A stretch of DNA of 64,000 nucleotides from Adiantum capillus-veneris (Eukaryota; Streptophyta; Polypodiopsida; Polypodiales; Pteridaceae), in NCBI GenBank assembly GCA_014529385.2, contig CM043942.1:1652501-1716500 (forward strand). Direction: 5' to 3'. The notes under the pieces were generated by a model, which saw only the letters and a list, made by a program, of their open reading frames with translations, was not told the origin of the DNA and did no database searches. A program made the translations under genes and the position numbers. Below, piece by piece: positions 11,027 to 22,677 of the stretch; the first letter of the stretch is position 1, and each line of letters opens with the position of its first letter.

Positions 11027-12420
11027 TGGACCATTTGGAATCAATTTGACTTCATATGTCAAATTTGATGCTTTGTAGCCTTCGAGCTGTTTTCTATTGT
11101 TTGAGAGCTTGCCTTGACTGTTTTCATGAAACCATCCATGTATATTGTGTATAGACTTAGTCTATAAGCCGTCTGTGGAGTCAAAATCCAATTCTGGCAT
11201 CTGGCAAAAACCTAGAGTTTCTACTTGGGACCCCCCTCGACCCCGGCCGAATGGTCATTTGGTGATATAGAAGTGTTCTATTATATAGAGGCATGCTACA
11301 GTTCAAATCTTACCCAATTTGGTTGAGCTGACAGGCCGCTATGGTCAATTTTAGGTCGCAAGACTTCGTGCACTACTAGGTTTCTATGGTTTTTTCCTTG
11401 AGCCTAGACTTTCTACTGGCCATATAGAATCGATCATTGATAAGCATATAACTTCCCCCTCATTTCTCGTGTGAGATGGCACTCTAAACAGGCGACTGTG
11501 GACTCCAACAATCACGCCCGAAGAAGGTCGAGAGCTCTCTTCTCCAAGGGGGACTAGTGGAAATGAGGTGATTTTAAACTACCTTGGATATCTATACTCG
11601 GACTTCCCAAACTATTTTTTCCCAAATTCCCCTGTTAGTCCTACTAGGCCGTGAAATCTATGTTAGACTCAAAAATTTCCTCAGTTGGATGCTGTAGCTC
11701 ATTCATCAAAAAATTGCAAAAGTAGGCCTTAGCAGCCTAATTTAAGCTTCCCGCTTCCATTTGTCAAATTAGTTGAAATTTTTTGTGCCTGTTCACCTTG
11801 TCCTTCTAATCATCAGCATATCTTTAGTTTCTCTATCTGAGCTAATTTGCTATTTATTATTAATTTTTGACCTGTTGATTGAAAAGATCAACGAAAATAA
11901 CAAAATGCGCTAAAAAAGCAAAGTGAAAATCCAATAAATAGAAAAATCCATTGGAAAACACAGCTTTATTGTTTGAATTTCTCTATTTTTTAGTCCCAAT
12001 ATCAAGAAAAATGATGAAAAATAACAAAAAAAGACCATTTTTTAATTTTTTGATAGTATATACATTATTTAGACTCCTCAAGGAGATGTTATCAGATGAA
12101 TTTCCCCTATTGATGACTTGTTAAGGGTATTATTAGGTAATTTTGCAAAAAATCACATGTTAACATCAACTTTATTCTCCCTCTTCAAACATTGCCCTTA
12201 ATTACTTAGTTCCCTTCCACCCCTCCTAGATGGCGTACTCCGGGACGACTGTGTGCATGGGTTGAAAAGTCGTGTCTATGCATAGCCTTGGTTGGCTCTA
12301 CCATTCTTTGAAGATCAATGCAATTCAAACCATTATGATGTGCAAGAGTTGGGTCTTGAGTAATTAACTCAAGGGTTTCTAATGTCGAGGTTTTCTTTTG
12401 CTATCTTCCAAAGAGCAAAT
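11027..12420. other. No recognisable gene
   Basis: Probably 3' non-coding sequence of gypsy-1 (minus) plus unrelated DNA. Frames are short and AT-rich. I could not identify a 3' LTR for gypsy-1 here. Confidence 0.4.
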
Positions 12421-13320
12421 CTTATAGCTTGCGTGCTCTCTGCTTTATTGTACCGTCAGGATGCTTTGGCACACTGATTTCTTGAGATGTTGGTATCAAT
12501 ATTGTTGGGTTTTGATCTTTTACCCACCATTGGTATCTTGGTTTGCTTTGGTCCGAATGTTGGGGTTGAGTCTTTTGAGACTTAACTCTCCACTGCTTTA
12601 TTGGTTTTATAGTTTGAGGAGAAGATAAGTGCTCCTTTTTCTTCCAAATCCATTTTGTTTTAGGTTCCCTACTCAAAAATGCTCCTCTTTGTATTTTGAA
12701 CTTCGAAACCTTCTTTGGTACAGTAGATGATGTTTTGGGTACCCAAATTTAAATCGGCTTGTCCTTAAGCTGTACTTTTGGTACCCAAATTTGCATGAAT
12801 CCTTGCATGCTACTTGTAGCATTTTCTTGTCTATAGAATGGAGAAGATTGATTGCTTTGTGGTTTTCTCTAGTGGTAACCTCCTTTCTATTTCTCCTTGC
12901 TTGGTGCAAATGGAACAATGAGTTCTCCCCCTTTAGGTGATAGCTTGAGTTCATTGGTATCCCAATATGATACTTCCTTGTACATCCGCATCCACGAGAT
13001 TCCAAGAATCATTTTTTCATTCATGTGTTCATCTGGTAAGCATTCAAATTGATGAGGGCATGAACATCCATGTACTATGACATTTAAGTTGACTACTTCT
13101 AAGGCCGGTGTTGGGTTCTCTTGTTGCATCCTTGGATAGTCGATATTCTTGATGTCAAAGACTGATTCATTGCTTTCTTGTATATGGAATAACTGACTTC
13201 ATTTACCCAATTCATTTGTGCTATGATTGTTCAGTTGTACTTTGATGTGAAGGTCCATTCCATCTAACCATTCATCATCCGTTGACACTGCATCCTTCTA
13301 TAATTTCCATAGTTGTTCAT
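12421..13320 (-). pseudogene. gypsy-1 post-integrase tail: retropepsin-like remnant and Trp-Val-Pro-Lys repeats
   Basis: On the minus strand 13310-12890 reads DDEWLDG, a stop, then MILGISWMRMYKEVSYWD. These align with EEDWLD and INLGRTWMIATKCTIDW in the extra C-terminal domain of gypsy-2. The ILGxxWM box corresponds to the ILGRPF box of retropepsins. The Asp-Thr-Gly seen in gypsy-2 is not found here, so the catalytic half is deleted or diverged. Downstream, IWVPK occurs twice (about 12795 and 12751), followed by KWIWKK, QWRVK and QWWVK down to 12470, in a Lys/Gln/Ser-rich setting. The function of this tail is unknown. Confidence 0.6.
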
Positions 13321-13852
13321 CCAGTTCCAGACTGTTGATGAGAAAAGGTATTTGTTGATTTTGGAGAGCATCTTTCCTTTTGATTACTCAAAGTCAAGCT
13401 TTCTCTTGAGCTTCATTGATAACCTTTTGTCGTTTTATCTTTCTTTGCTTTGCTGCATACATCTTTTCTAGCAATTTATTGGTTAATGGAAAATTGTACT
13501 TCTTTAAATGACATTCACTAATCCAATTAGCCATTGGTTCACCATCTAGGATAAACACCTTAACTACTTCACTTGAAGATACATCTTCAATGATAAACGG
13601 TCCGTTTCCCTTTTTCTTGAACTTGGGAATGTGTTGCTTAAGGGAAGACTAAAACTAAGTCCCCTTTTTTGAAGATTTTTGTAACTAGATAGGAATCAAA
13701 TAACTATTTTTTTTTCTGCTTTTTTGCATAGATGTGAGATACAGCAGCTAGCCTTTACTCATCAAGCTTTTTCAAATCTTCAAGCCTCCTTGATAGTTCA
13801 TGCCCAATCCACTCAAGATCCTTAGCTACCCTTAGTGTTGGCAATAGAAATT
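13321..13852 (-). pseudogene. gypsy-1 integrase C-terminus and linker, degenerate
   Basis: Minus-strand sequence between the DDE core and the post-integrase tail. It holds Lys-rich text interrupted by stops. By position it corresponds to the GPY-like region and the Gln/Lys linker of gypsy-2 (44200-44520), but similarity is weak by eye. Confidence 0.45.
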
Positions 13853-14646
13853 CTATTGTGGTAGTATTGCATCAAGACCATAAACAAAGTTAAAGGGTGT
13901 AGCATTTAAATCTACCTTGAATGAAACTCTATAAGCCCATAGAGTGGCATGGAGATTCATTTCCCAATCTGTCCGTCTTGAACTAACCACTTTAGTCAAT
14001 ACCGAGCTAAGAATTTTATTTGTATGCTCATCTTGTCCATTTGCGTGTGGGTGATAGGGAGCCGATTTGTTATGGATGACCATAAATTCATTAAGCACAT
14101 ACTCAATTACCTCATTGAGTAAATGAGTTTCCCTATCACTAACAATTTCTATTGGCAGTCTATATCTTGTGAACACATTCTCATATAAGAATGCAGCTGT
14201 GGTTTTGGCATCATTCTTTTGAGTTTCTTTAGTCTCGGCCCACTTGGTCAAATAGTCCGTAGCTACAATAATATATTGAGCTTGGATTCTATAATCAGGT
14301 GGCTGTATAGGAACAAGTGATATTTGAAACAAGGTCACGTGAGGTATAGGTGCGGGTTTCTGGCATTGAGGACATTGTTTTACAAAAGAATGAACATTCC
14401 TTCTCATAGTTGGCCAGAATAATCCAAGTCTCAAGATCTGTTGCATAATTTATTCTTCCGCAAAGTGAATTCCTACTATGGTAATATGCGCTTGACTTAG
14501 GTATTGGGATTTCTCCTCAGGATTAATGCATAAAAGCAATATTCCATCTTGATTTCTTTTGTACAACCTTACAGCTAGTAATTGATACATAGCCATTTGC
14601 TCAATTAATCCGATTGTAATAGGAAGTGGTATTTTCAAATCCACTC
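13853..14646 (-). pseudogene. gypsy-1 integrase
   Basis: The minus strand gives an HHCC zinc finger split by a stop at about 14447: QAHITIVGIHF, then LGLFWPTMRRNVHSF and CPQCQK. The rve core follows: YIIVATDYLTKWAE, IEIVSDRETHL, and ANGQDEHTNK. In relatives the first catalytic Asp sits in WGIDYVGP; here the aligned text is FQISLVP, so the first Asp appears replaced. The second Asp (VSD) and the Glu are present. Known role: inserts the cDNA into the genome. This copy should be inactive. Confidence 0.85.
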
Positions 14647-15444
14647 AAGCTATGGTCATCAAGGATACCATGTTTTCCGACCATCCGGTATAATTTCCAT
14701 GGAGAACAGATATGCATCCGGTAGATCATTGTCTAACCCCTTGGGTGGTTCTCCTCATATAATCCTTGACAAACAATCTGCTCTTTGATGAGTGGTGGCC
14801 TTTTTCACAACTACAGTGAAATCCAATTCCAAAAGAATGATGAACCATCTCACTATTCTTCCTGTGTTGCATGGCTTGTTGATCAAGTACAATAAGGCTT
14901 GGTGTCCCACAAAGAACACAAATTTGTGAGCTAATAGGTAATATCTATGCTTGTTTACGGCATAGATCATTGCTAATCCTTCCCTTTCTGTGGTTGTGTA
15001 GTTTTCTCTGCCATATTCGATTGTTTGCTAGCATAAGAAATAGGAAAATCAATTTTCCTGTCTCCTGATTGAGCTAGGATACACCCAATGGAAAAATTGG
15101 AAGCATTTACATGTATATGGAATATCTTATTCCAATCTAGTGCTTTCAGTATTGGACTTGAAGTGAGAGCTTGCTTAAGCTTCATGAAGGATTCTTTACA
15201 CTCATCAGTCCATTCAAAGGGCACAATCAGGCTATACAAAGATTTTTCAATTATAGCGTACATGTAGATGAATTGTTTGTAATATCCACAATGTCCCATG
15301 AAGGCTTGAACCCCTTTGACTGTTGTTGGTCTAGGCAAATTAGCAATCACATGAATTTTATCCATATCAGTAGCTATACCCTTTTTAGACACTATATGTC
15401 CAAGAAATTTTCCTTGTCTACCCATAAATATGCACTTTTTAGGA

Positions 15445-15694
15445 TTTAAGCAAATCCTATAAACTCTACACTTTTCAAATACCTTTCTGAGGTGTTCAAA
15501 ATGATCACCCTGGATTGATGAATGTAAACATAGATCATCCATATATACTTCCAAGAAATTTCAAAGGTATTTAAGCAAATCCTATAAAGTCTACACTTTT
15601 CAAATACCTTTCTGAGGTGTTCAAAATGATCACCCTGGATTGATGAATGTAAACATAGATCATCCATATATACTTCCAAGAAATTTCGAAGGTA
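15445..15694. repeat. 125-bp tandem duplication inside gypsy-1 RT
   Basis: Copies at 15445-15569 and 15570-15694 differ at only about two or three positions (for example AAACTC/AAAGTC and TCAAAGG/TCGAAGG). Each contains the RT YMDD catalytic box. As 125 is not a multiple of three, the duplication is also a frameshift. Confidence 0.95.
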
Positions 15695-16314
15695 TTCTTT
15701 AAAAGCATGGCTCATTAAACTCTAAAAGGTGGCTGAAGCATTAGTTAACCCAAAAGACATAACTCGATAGGCAAAAATACCCCATTTAGTTGCAAAGGTA
15801 GTTTTATGTTGATCTTTAGGGTCAACCAAGAGTTGATTGTATCCCGAAAAGCCATATAAAAAGCTATAAGCTTCTTTTTCCGCAACTCGTTCTACAACAT
15901 GCTCAGTGATTGGAAGGGGAAAGTTGTCTTTAATGGTAGCTACATTCACTTTCTTGAGATTGACACACACCCTTAATTTTCCATTTTTCTTGGGTACTAC
16001 CACAATTGGAGACACCCAATCTGTGTGTTCAATTTCATAAATGAATTCGGCCTCCTTTAGCTTTTCTATCTCTTTTTTGATCTTTCTAGAAAATGTCTCA
16101 TTATAAGTGTATGGCCTTTGTCTGCTTGGGCTTTCATCATCTCTCATTGGTATGGTATGTTGACAGATTTTTGGATTAACACCCTTGGGATCCTTATAAG
16201 ACGAAGCAAAGATGTCTCGGTATTCTTTCAATAAGCTTATCAAAAGATCTTCTTCATCTTTCGTCTGGTCATTTGCAATGTAGGTAGGTCTAGGCTCTTC
16301 TCCTGGTTCGGCCA

Positions 16315-16317
16315 GAT
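16315..16317. other. CACTA target-site duplication, left copy (GAT)
   Basis: GAT directly precedes CACTACAA, and GAT at 25733-25735 directly follows TTGTAGTG. Three-base duplications are the hallmark of CACTA elements. Confidence 0.9.
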
Positions 16318-16470
16318 CACTACAATAAAAAAAGGTGCCTTCGACGCGATCCATCAAAAAACCCGTCGAAATACCTGTCCCTGTGAAAACGTCGAAATAG
16401 GCGTCGATATACATGTCGAAAGGCACAGTTTTCTATGTGTATTTTGACGTGCCTATCGACGCATGTTTCG
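16318..16470. other. CACTA left terminal and subterminal repeat region
   Basis: After CACTACAA come about eight copies or near-copies of TCGACG in both orientations (for example CCTTCGACGC, CCGTCGAAA, ACGTCGAAA, GGCGTCGAT, TGTCGAAA, TATCGACGC, TTTCGACGA). In characterised CACTA elements such subterminal motifs bind the element-encoded protein; that role is inferred here. Confidence 0.8.
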
Positions 16471-17002
16471 ACGACCATATCATTAAAAAAAAATCTTGGG
16501 CAAAGGACAGGCAGCCTAGCCTATGCCCAACGAAAAGATGGACACAGCCACAGCCAGACTGCCTGTCCTCTGTCCAAGAGAGCGAGTAGCACCAAAATCA
16601 ATTGTGCTCTCGCAGAAATTTTGGTAGAGTTCCCTTCATTTTAACATAAACTTTTCAAAAAAAACCATATGTATACGCCTCCTACATGATATCCATGTAG
16701 GATCTCACATGAGATTTAAGGCAAATGAAAGAAATGAAATGAACTTTGTGCAAAACCATAACCAAATTAAAACCATAACCGGCCATAACCATATTGATCA
16801 AAACCATAATGATAACCATAACCATAAACATAAAGTTAAACATAACCATAAACAAAAAAAATAACCATAACCATTTCTATACAAAAACAATAACCATAAC
16901 CATGTCTATACAAGAACAATAACCATAACCAGGTCAAAGCATCTGTGGCCCTCCTCCACAGCAACCACCACCTCCACCTGACGATCATCGAGATCGGCGA
17001 GT
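16471..17002. other. CACTA internal non-coding DNA with AACCAT-rich tract
   Basis: About 16741-16935 is made of irregular AACCATA/ATAACC words. From 16936, minus-strand Gly-rich coding-like text (GGA/GGT/GGC codons) could be the 3' end of a CACTA gene cut by the solo LTR at 17008. Confidence 0.5.
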
Positions 17003-17007
17003 GCACC

Positions 17008-17782
17008 TGTTAAGTATGGAGCCTGATTTACCCTTGTAATTTTCTGTGGTAAAAGCACACATTTGTAAGGCCCCCATTATGAGGAGAAGCCATTGTGCGT
17101 GAAGGAAAATCACTCACCGGAAACCAAAATTTTCACGAACAAGAATCAGGGGCAACTTTAAAGGCCTCGGGGGCGGAGGCCCTCAAGACTTTTTTTTTGC
17201 CGGAATATTCCTTTTCGTCTGAAAATTATGGCCGGACGGCGACCAGAAAGTGGTCGGAAAACAATCAGTCGGTTGGCCAGTGGCCGGTAGTCAATGGCCG
17301 ATGGCCGGTGGTCGAAAGTCAATGGCCGGTGGCCAAATTCAAAAGCGGACTTGTCTTCTCAAGGGCGGCCACACATGGGCGGATTGGAGGGTCCGATTTG
17401 GACTTATTCTCACAAGGGCGGCTACACATGGCTGTCTCTCATAAGAGAGGGCAGCCCTTTTGGCCTATAAAAGGAGGCCATTTCTACACACATTTCATAG
17501 TGTGAAGTTGATGCAACAAGGTGAGTGTGAGGTGGTGAGAGTGAAGCAATGCGGGAGCTCCATTAAGGGTATAATCCCTTTGTAAACTACTTCTTGTTTT
17601 GAAGTACTAAAGCCATTGAGTGGCTGCTTTCCCATGGACGTAGCCCACATTGGTTGAACCACGTATATCGTGTGTACTCTCTCTCTCTCTCTCTACTCTA
17701 TAATCTCTTGTGTGTGAAATCTATCTCTCTCCATTAAGTAATCTACTCAAAAATCTATTTATCTACGTCTTATTTCCTAACA
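17008..17782 (+). mobile_element. Solo LTR inside the CACTA element (775 bp)
   Basis: It begins TGTTAAG and ends CCTAACA, with five-base inverted termini TGTTA/TAACA. It is bracketed by an exact GCACC duplication at 17003-17007 and 17783-17787. A TATA box (TATAAAA) lies at 17466-17472 and a short CT run near 17675-17697. No internal region is attached, so it most likely arose by LTR-LTR recombination. Its relative is the inverted LTR at 10282-11026. The 136-codon frame inside it is fortuitous. Confidence 0.93.
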
Positions 17783-17787
17783 GCACC

Positions 17788-18124
17788 TATGCTGCGGAGA
17801 TGAGGACGTACCCGCCTCTGCCGTACCCCTAGGTGTCGAAGCGACCGTGATGGGAGACCTCGCAGGTGTCGTACCCATAGGCGTTCCCCCCCCCCCTAGG
17901 CATCCCCCCCATAGGCGTTAGACCCTCGGGTGTGAATCCCGGAGGCGTAGTACCCGTGCCTCTAGATACCCAGTACTGAGACACAGATGCCATCTGACTG
18001 GGCATCATCCGTGTGATGAAGCCCATAAATGCATCTGCACTCATAGAAGCGGAATCTGGAAACTGGTCTGCCATACTAAAGTCCTGCACAAAGAAAGTAA
18101 AAGAAAGCGTCAAAACACCTTTGT
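17788..18124 (-). pseudogene. Possible 3' exon or second CACTA gene, cut by the solo LTR
   Basis: A minus-strand frame (18113-17829) contains MADQFPDSASMSADAFMGF and a Pro/Gly/Met-rich tail. It is preceded by what looks like a splice acceptor (CTTTCTTTGTGCAG), and a donor-like GTAAGTG lies upstream at about 18180, so it may be a downstream exon. The frame relation to the upstream transposase exon is unclear. On the far side of the LTR (17002-16930) Gly-rich codons continue. Family not recognised. Confidence 0.4.
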
Positions 18125-21100
18125 TTAAATTAACTTTAAGCTTAATTTTAAATCAACGTCTTCACACAAACACTTACAGGCCTCGACTAGTGAGGAATCA
18201 TCGATAAGATCTTGCACCATATCATCGTCTATCTCTAATTGCAGACATAACTCTGTCCCAACTCGTTCTGGCAGATTGTCTTCATCCATTGCATCTTCAT
18301 CTACAAGTGTCATATCTGCCTCGTCTACATCATACCTCGTATCTTTGTCAGCTTCCTCTGCCATACCTTCGTCCATCTCATCTAATGTCACAGTGGTATC
18401 TGCGTCATCTGGCCGACTTTCCTCCATGAGCTCTTGCCCTTCAAATACTTGTTTATTTCTTGGAGCAACCTGAACCATAAACCACCATTTTCGTTCTCGA
18501 GGGTCCGGTACAAAGACCACTTGCTCGCGATGTTCGGGGAGAGCAAATGTGTCGCTCGCATCTGTCCAAACCTTTGTAGAATCTATCTGCACAAGCTTGT
18601 TTCCATCTCTGCGTACCATTGCATTGTGACCAGAAGTAATCACCTTGAACCACTTCACATCCAACAAAAACATCTCAAACCGCCTGAAGCTGACTTTCAA
18701 GATATCTGACACCAGACCACAGTAATCCAGGTTGCTAGTGCTCTCATTCCTGTCTCTGGCACTGTCCCTGCTCTTTTCCATGAAACTACCATTTCCCCAC
18801 TGTCAAATGTGTTTCTTCTGCTGTCAATTTGTTGTGTTTTGAAATTCTCTCCATGCGACCACAGTGCCATGTATGTATGATACCTCCAGTCACATCCAAT
18901 AGCCATCTCTTCCTCTTCTAGAGATATGGGTTCTCCGATCTGTCAAGCTCCTCTCACTATCTTGTCCAACCATGCCATTGTAGGGAATTCAGGTAGAGGA
19001 GCGAGATAGTCTGGCAAGGGTAAGCCGAATCATGTCGCTCCCTATTGCGTCTCTCTTTCTCTTCTTCATACCTTTCAAGCCATTTTTGCATCAGATCTGA
19101 ATTTAGTATACAGAACTTCATGATCTTTTCTCACATGGCGTCGTTCATTTTCTTCAGCACCCCTTGCCCCTGCGGCTCCTCTCCCACCAATCTTACATCC
19201 TCCTCATCGCTCCATAGTCGAGGCATTTTTGGGTCAGAAACGGATAGAAATTTGGTCGTCAAGACAAGAGTCTCTTGCACAAGCCATCCTTCAGCCATGC
19301 TCCCCTCTGGACGTGATTTTTGGCGAAAAAAATCCTTAAGTGTTTTCATGAACCGCTCTAGAAAGAACATCCAACAACTGTGGACTGTACCTGCCACTAC
19401 AACCTCATCTACTATATGGACGAGCAAGTGCATTTGGGTAGCTAGGCAGCTCGTGGGTAGATACTTCTCAATCATGAAAACTGCCTCAATGGAGTTAGCC
19501 CTTGTGACGGCAATGGATTCCTCGTGTATCTCCTTGGAAGAGATCCACCCCACTAGCTCTGAAATCTTGTATATGCATGACCGCACTTCCTCCGTTAAAC
19601 ACCCCTTGATCGCAATTGGAAGAATGAATTGCAAGAACTTATGCCAGTCATGCGATTTCAATCCTGACAGTTGATCGTCACGGGTGAATGCTATCTTGAG
19701 ACATCGCATATATCCTGTTGGCGTCCTGAACTTTGAAATCACCCTTTTCACTTGTCGTTCCTCACTTTTTAGCAATACCCATGGCGCTCTTGGAAGCTTT
19801 GTTTGGCCAGCTGCATTGATGAAAGGCCACAGCTCTGGCATCTTTCCAACTGACTGCAAATCATCTCGTGAATCTCGATTGTCTTTCATTCCCATGATTG
19901 TCTTCCAGAGGAGCTCTCCCACATTCTTGAATATATGCATTGGATCCAGCAAATGGTTAATTAGTAGATCACCCCAGTACGGCAACGTATGGAGAATGGA
20001 CAAACATTTCATTCCTGGAACAGGTTGCCCCTCATGTTGCTCCCATCGGCGACGCCACTCTTGTACATGCATAGGATGACATTCGACGCGACCAAGCTGA
20101 CCTTCACGCAAGTGATGGCCATCTGGAAGATAACGGTGGTGGCCTTGATAAATTGTCTTTCGAAGCAAGGCAGAATAGCGCACATCCAAAGATGGCCCGC
20201 AAATTGGACATGCATTGTATGCCGAAGTTGTAAGCCCTGCATATGTTAAAGCATGATTCAAGCCAAGGCAAAGTGCTTGCGGATAGTGAGAATTTTGTAA
20301 ATCAAGAACCATTACCAGAAGCTTCACCGTATCCTGGCCAATCATGCATAGTCCACATAAGAATTCCATAGATCCTTGCATGTTGTTGTCCTGCTGGTAC
20401 AACCGCATCTGCTATGTCGATCCCATGCCATAACTCTTGGAGCTCGTCAACTAGTGGAGCTAGATAAACATCCATGTTTTTTGCCTTGAACTTACCAGGT
20501 ACAATCAAGCCTAATATCAAATGACCCTTCTTGATGGCAAGCCACGGGGGGAGGTTGTAATTGATAAGGCACACAGGCCAAGTGCTCCATGACGAGCTTC
20601 TCAAGCCAAATGGATTGACTCCATCCATTGCCATGCCCAAAGGCAAATTGCATGGTTCACTCTTAAAATATGGCCGGGTATCTTCAATGTGCCTCCAAGA
20701 CTTTGAATCAGCAAGCACCCTAAATGTTGCGTCAGTGGATCTATTCGTAGAATGCCACCGATTCAACTTTGCAATGGAACCACAACAAAACATGCTTTTT
20801 ATCCGCAAAATAATAGGGAAATGCCGCAACACTTTAGCTGGCACTGTCTCGCCAACCTTGTTTGTAGCGCATTGCTCCGCACTTAGGACATGACAGACAA
20901 TCTGAATTCATTGCGAAAAAAAATGCAATCATTTGGACATGCATGAATCTTGTTGTAGTCGAAGCCAACTGAGGTCAATGGTCGCTTTGCGTCTGGCTTG
21001 GAGGGGGGCGGGCATGTCATTGCCATCCGGGAGAAGTTGCTCCTGCAACAACCTGTTTAAGCCACTTTAAATTAAAAAGCTCCCCAAGCACGTCACCGTT

Positions 21101-21646
21101 GCAATCGAAAAATCTCTTTTGTAAGTTACGTACCTAAACAAAGCAGTGACTCTTGCATCTAACCACCCATACACTGACTACAGATTCAAAAATGTCAGAC
21201 AAGTACGAAGCACAGATATTTTGGTGCCTTCATAGATTGGTTGACGTGCCAACTTCCTCAACATGTCTTCAGGAGATAGGCACATGGCTTCTGGTGCTGC
21301 TTCGTTAGCATTCTCCTTGCTTGTCTGGAAGAAGGCATCCAGCATCTCCTCCATGCCATCGTCTTTTGTCTATAAGCCCTTTTCTGCTTCCATCCTTAGC
21401 TCTACAATGGTCGGACCTTCACGCATAATCCTTTTTCTCTCTCTCTCAAATGTAGGTGTTATGTCGCGAAAATCAATGCCCGTTCCGTAGGAGTCGTATC
21501 AATAGATTATGTACGATTTCTCTAGCAAACTCTCCGTACTTGTGCACATGCTCATTACATATCCTACGCTTGCGCAGGATTTGATACTTGCAGAGCATGC
21601 ACGAGTATGCAATCTTTTCCTCCATGTTAGTTGATGATGTTGCCAT
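18125..21646 (-). pseudogene. TNP2-type CACTA transposase gene, with frameshifts
   Basis: The start ATG is likely at 21646 (MATSSTNMEEK), leading into a Cys-x2-Cys...His N-terminal domain of the transposon-associated type. After a poorly readable stretch come KIHACPNDCIFFRNEFR and CPKCGAMRY (20985-20865), joined only by a frame change. The TNP2 core follows: ILRHFPIILRIKSMF, GMAMDGVNPFG, NLPPWLAIK, LVDELQELW, ILMWTMHDWPGYGEASG. A clean GT-AG intron (20237-20315) joins this to AYNACPICG, then LPYWGDLLINHLLDPMHIFKN. A DUF4218-like block (MHLLVHIVDEVV, ERFMKTLK, RPEGSMAEG; 19445-19285) and a DUF4216-like block (YCGLVSDILKV, VKWFKV, VVFVPDPRERKWWFMV; 18730-18470) complete the usual order. At least one or two frameshifts near 20900-21000 suggest a non-functional copy. 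Known role: cut-and-paste transposition. Confidence 0.85.
20237..20315 (-). other. Intron in the CACTA transposase gene (79 bp)
   Basis: Minus strand: exon ends GCTTCTG, intron GTAATGG...ATATGCAG, next exon GGCTTACAAC. Splicing restores a continuous TNP2 reading (GEASG followed by LTTSAYNACPICG), matching the usual WTINDFPAYGNLSG...CPCC order of the family. Confidence 0.85.
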
Positions 21647-21985
21647 CTACAATGATTATGAATGTTGTTTTAATATATATACTCCTCACAATGTAAACTA
21701 CCTCGCATTCTCTAGTCTTGCCCGATCTCCGTACACCTCGGTCTAGAGGTGTACAGAGATCAGGACCACTGGGTCAAAATTTCGTCTTCATTGGTCAAAT
21801 CCTATATGGGTAGACACATACGTGCTCTCCCAAGTGTACATGACAATGCATGTAGCGGGCAAAACCCCTTTGCCTCTTTTAGTTCCATAGTTTCTTCTAG
21901 AGGGAGGGAGAGAGATAGAGAGAGTTTCTGTCCTTTTCACACAATTGGTCAGCCAACCAAACTCTTTCACGCTGACTTTCTCTAT
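21647..21985. other. CACTA internal DNA upstream of the transposase
   Basis: No coding family recognised. It should hold the transposase promoter, but no convincing TATA box or motif stands out. Confidence 0.4.
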
Positions 21986-22220
21986 CTATGTCTACTATCT
22001 CTCTCTCTATATATATATATCCATCTCTGTAACTATCTCTAGTTAATTCTCTCTCTCTATATATATCACTCTCTATCTCTCTATTTCTCTCTCTCTATGT
22101 ATCCTATCTCTCTTTATTTCTCTCTCGATCTCGCTCTCTCTATCTCTCTTTCTCTCTCTCTCTCTCGATCTCGCTCTCACTATCTCTCTTTCTCTTTCTC
22201 TCTCACTCTCTCTCTATTTT

Positions 22221-22275
<55 letters not shown>

Positions 22276-22310
22276 ATCTCTCTTTCTCTTTCTCTCTCTC
22301 TCGCTCTCTA

Positions 22311-22377
<67 letters not shown>

Positions 22378-22384
22378 TTCTCTA

Positions 22385-22435
<51 letters not shown>

Positions 22436-22437
22436 CA

Positions 22438-22495
<58 letters not shown>

Positions 22496-22592
22496 TTCCT
22501 ATCTCTTTCTCTCTCTCTATTTCCTATCTCTCTCTCTCTATTTACCTATCTCTTGCTCTCTACTTCCCTCTCTCTCTCTCTTGCTCTCTACT

Positions 22593-22677
<85 letters not shown>

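Larger units (their letters stand above)
14755..16317 (-). pseudogene. gypsy-1 reverse transcriptase and RNase H
   Basis: Minus-strand RT motifs in order are EHTDWVSPIVVVPKKNGKLR, VCVNLKKVN, AYSFLYGFSGYNQL, FGLTNASATF, then VYMDDLCLHS. RNase H follows with FHIHVNASNFSIGCILAQSG (first acidic residue Asp to Asn), TTQPQKGKD in place of TTEREGL, and HQALLYLINKPCNTGRI. A 125-bp tandem duplication (15445-15694) copies the YMDD segment and destroys the frame. The 5' end stops exactly at the CACTA insertion (16318); the upstream residues resume at 25733. The nearest relative in the window is gypsy-3. Confidence 0.9.

Noticed and set aside
16741-16935. AACCATA-rich tract as a telomere-like or satellite array
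   Set aside because: Words are irregular, with no constant period.
10282-17782. The two related LTRs as the LTR pair of gypsy-1
   Set aside because: They are inverted relative to each other, and the right one lies inside the CACTA element with its own TSD.
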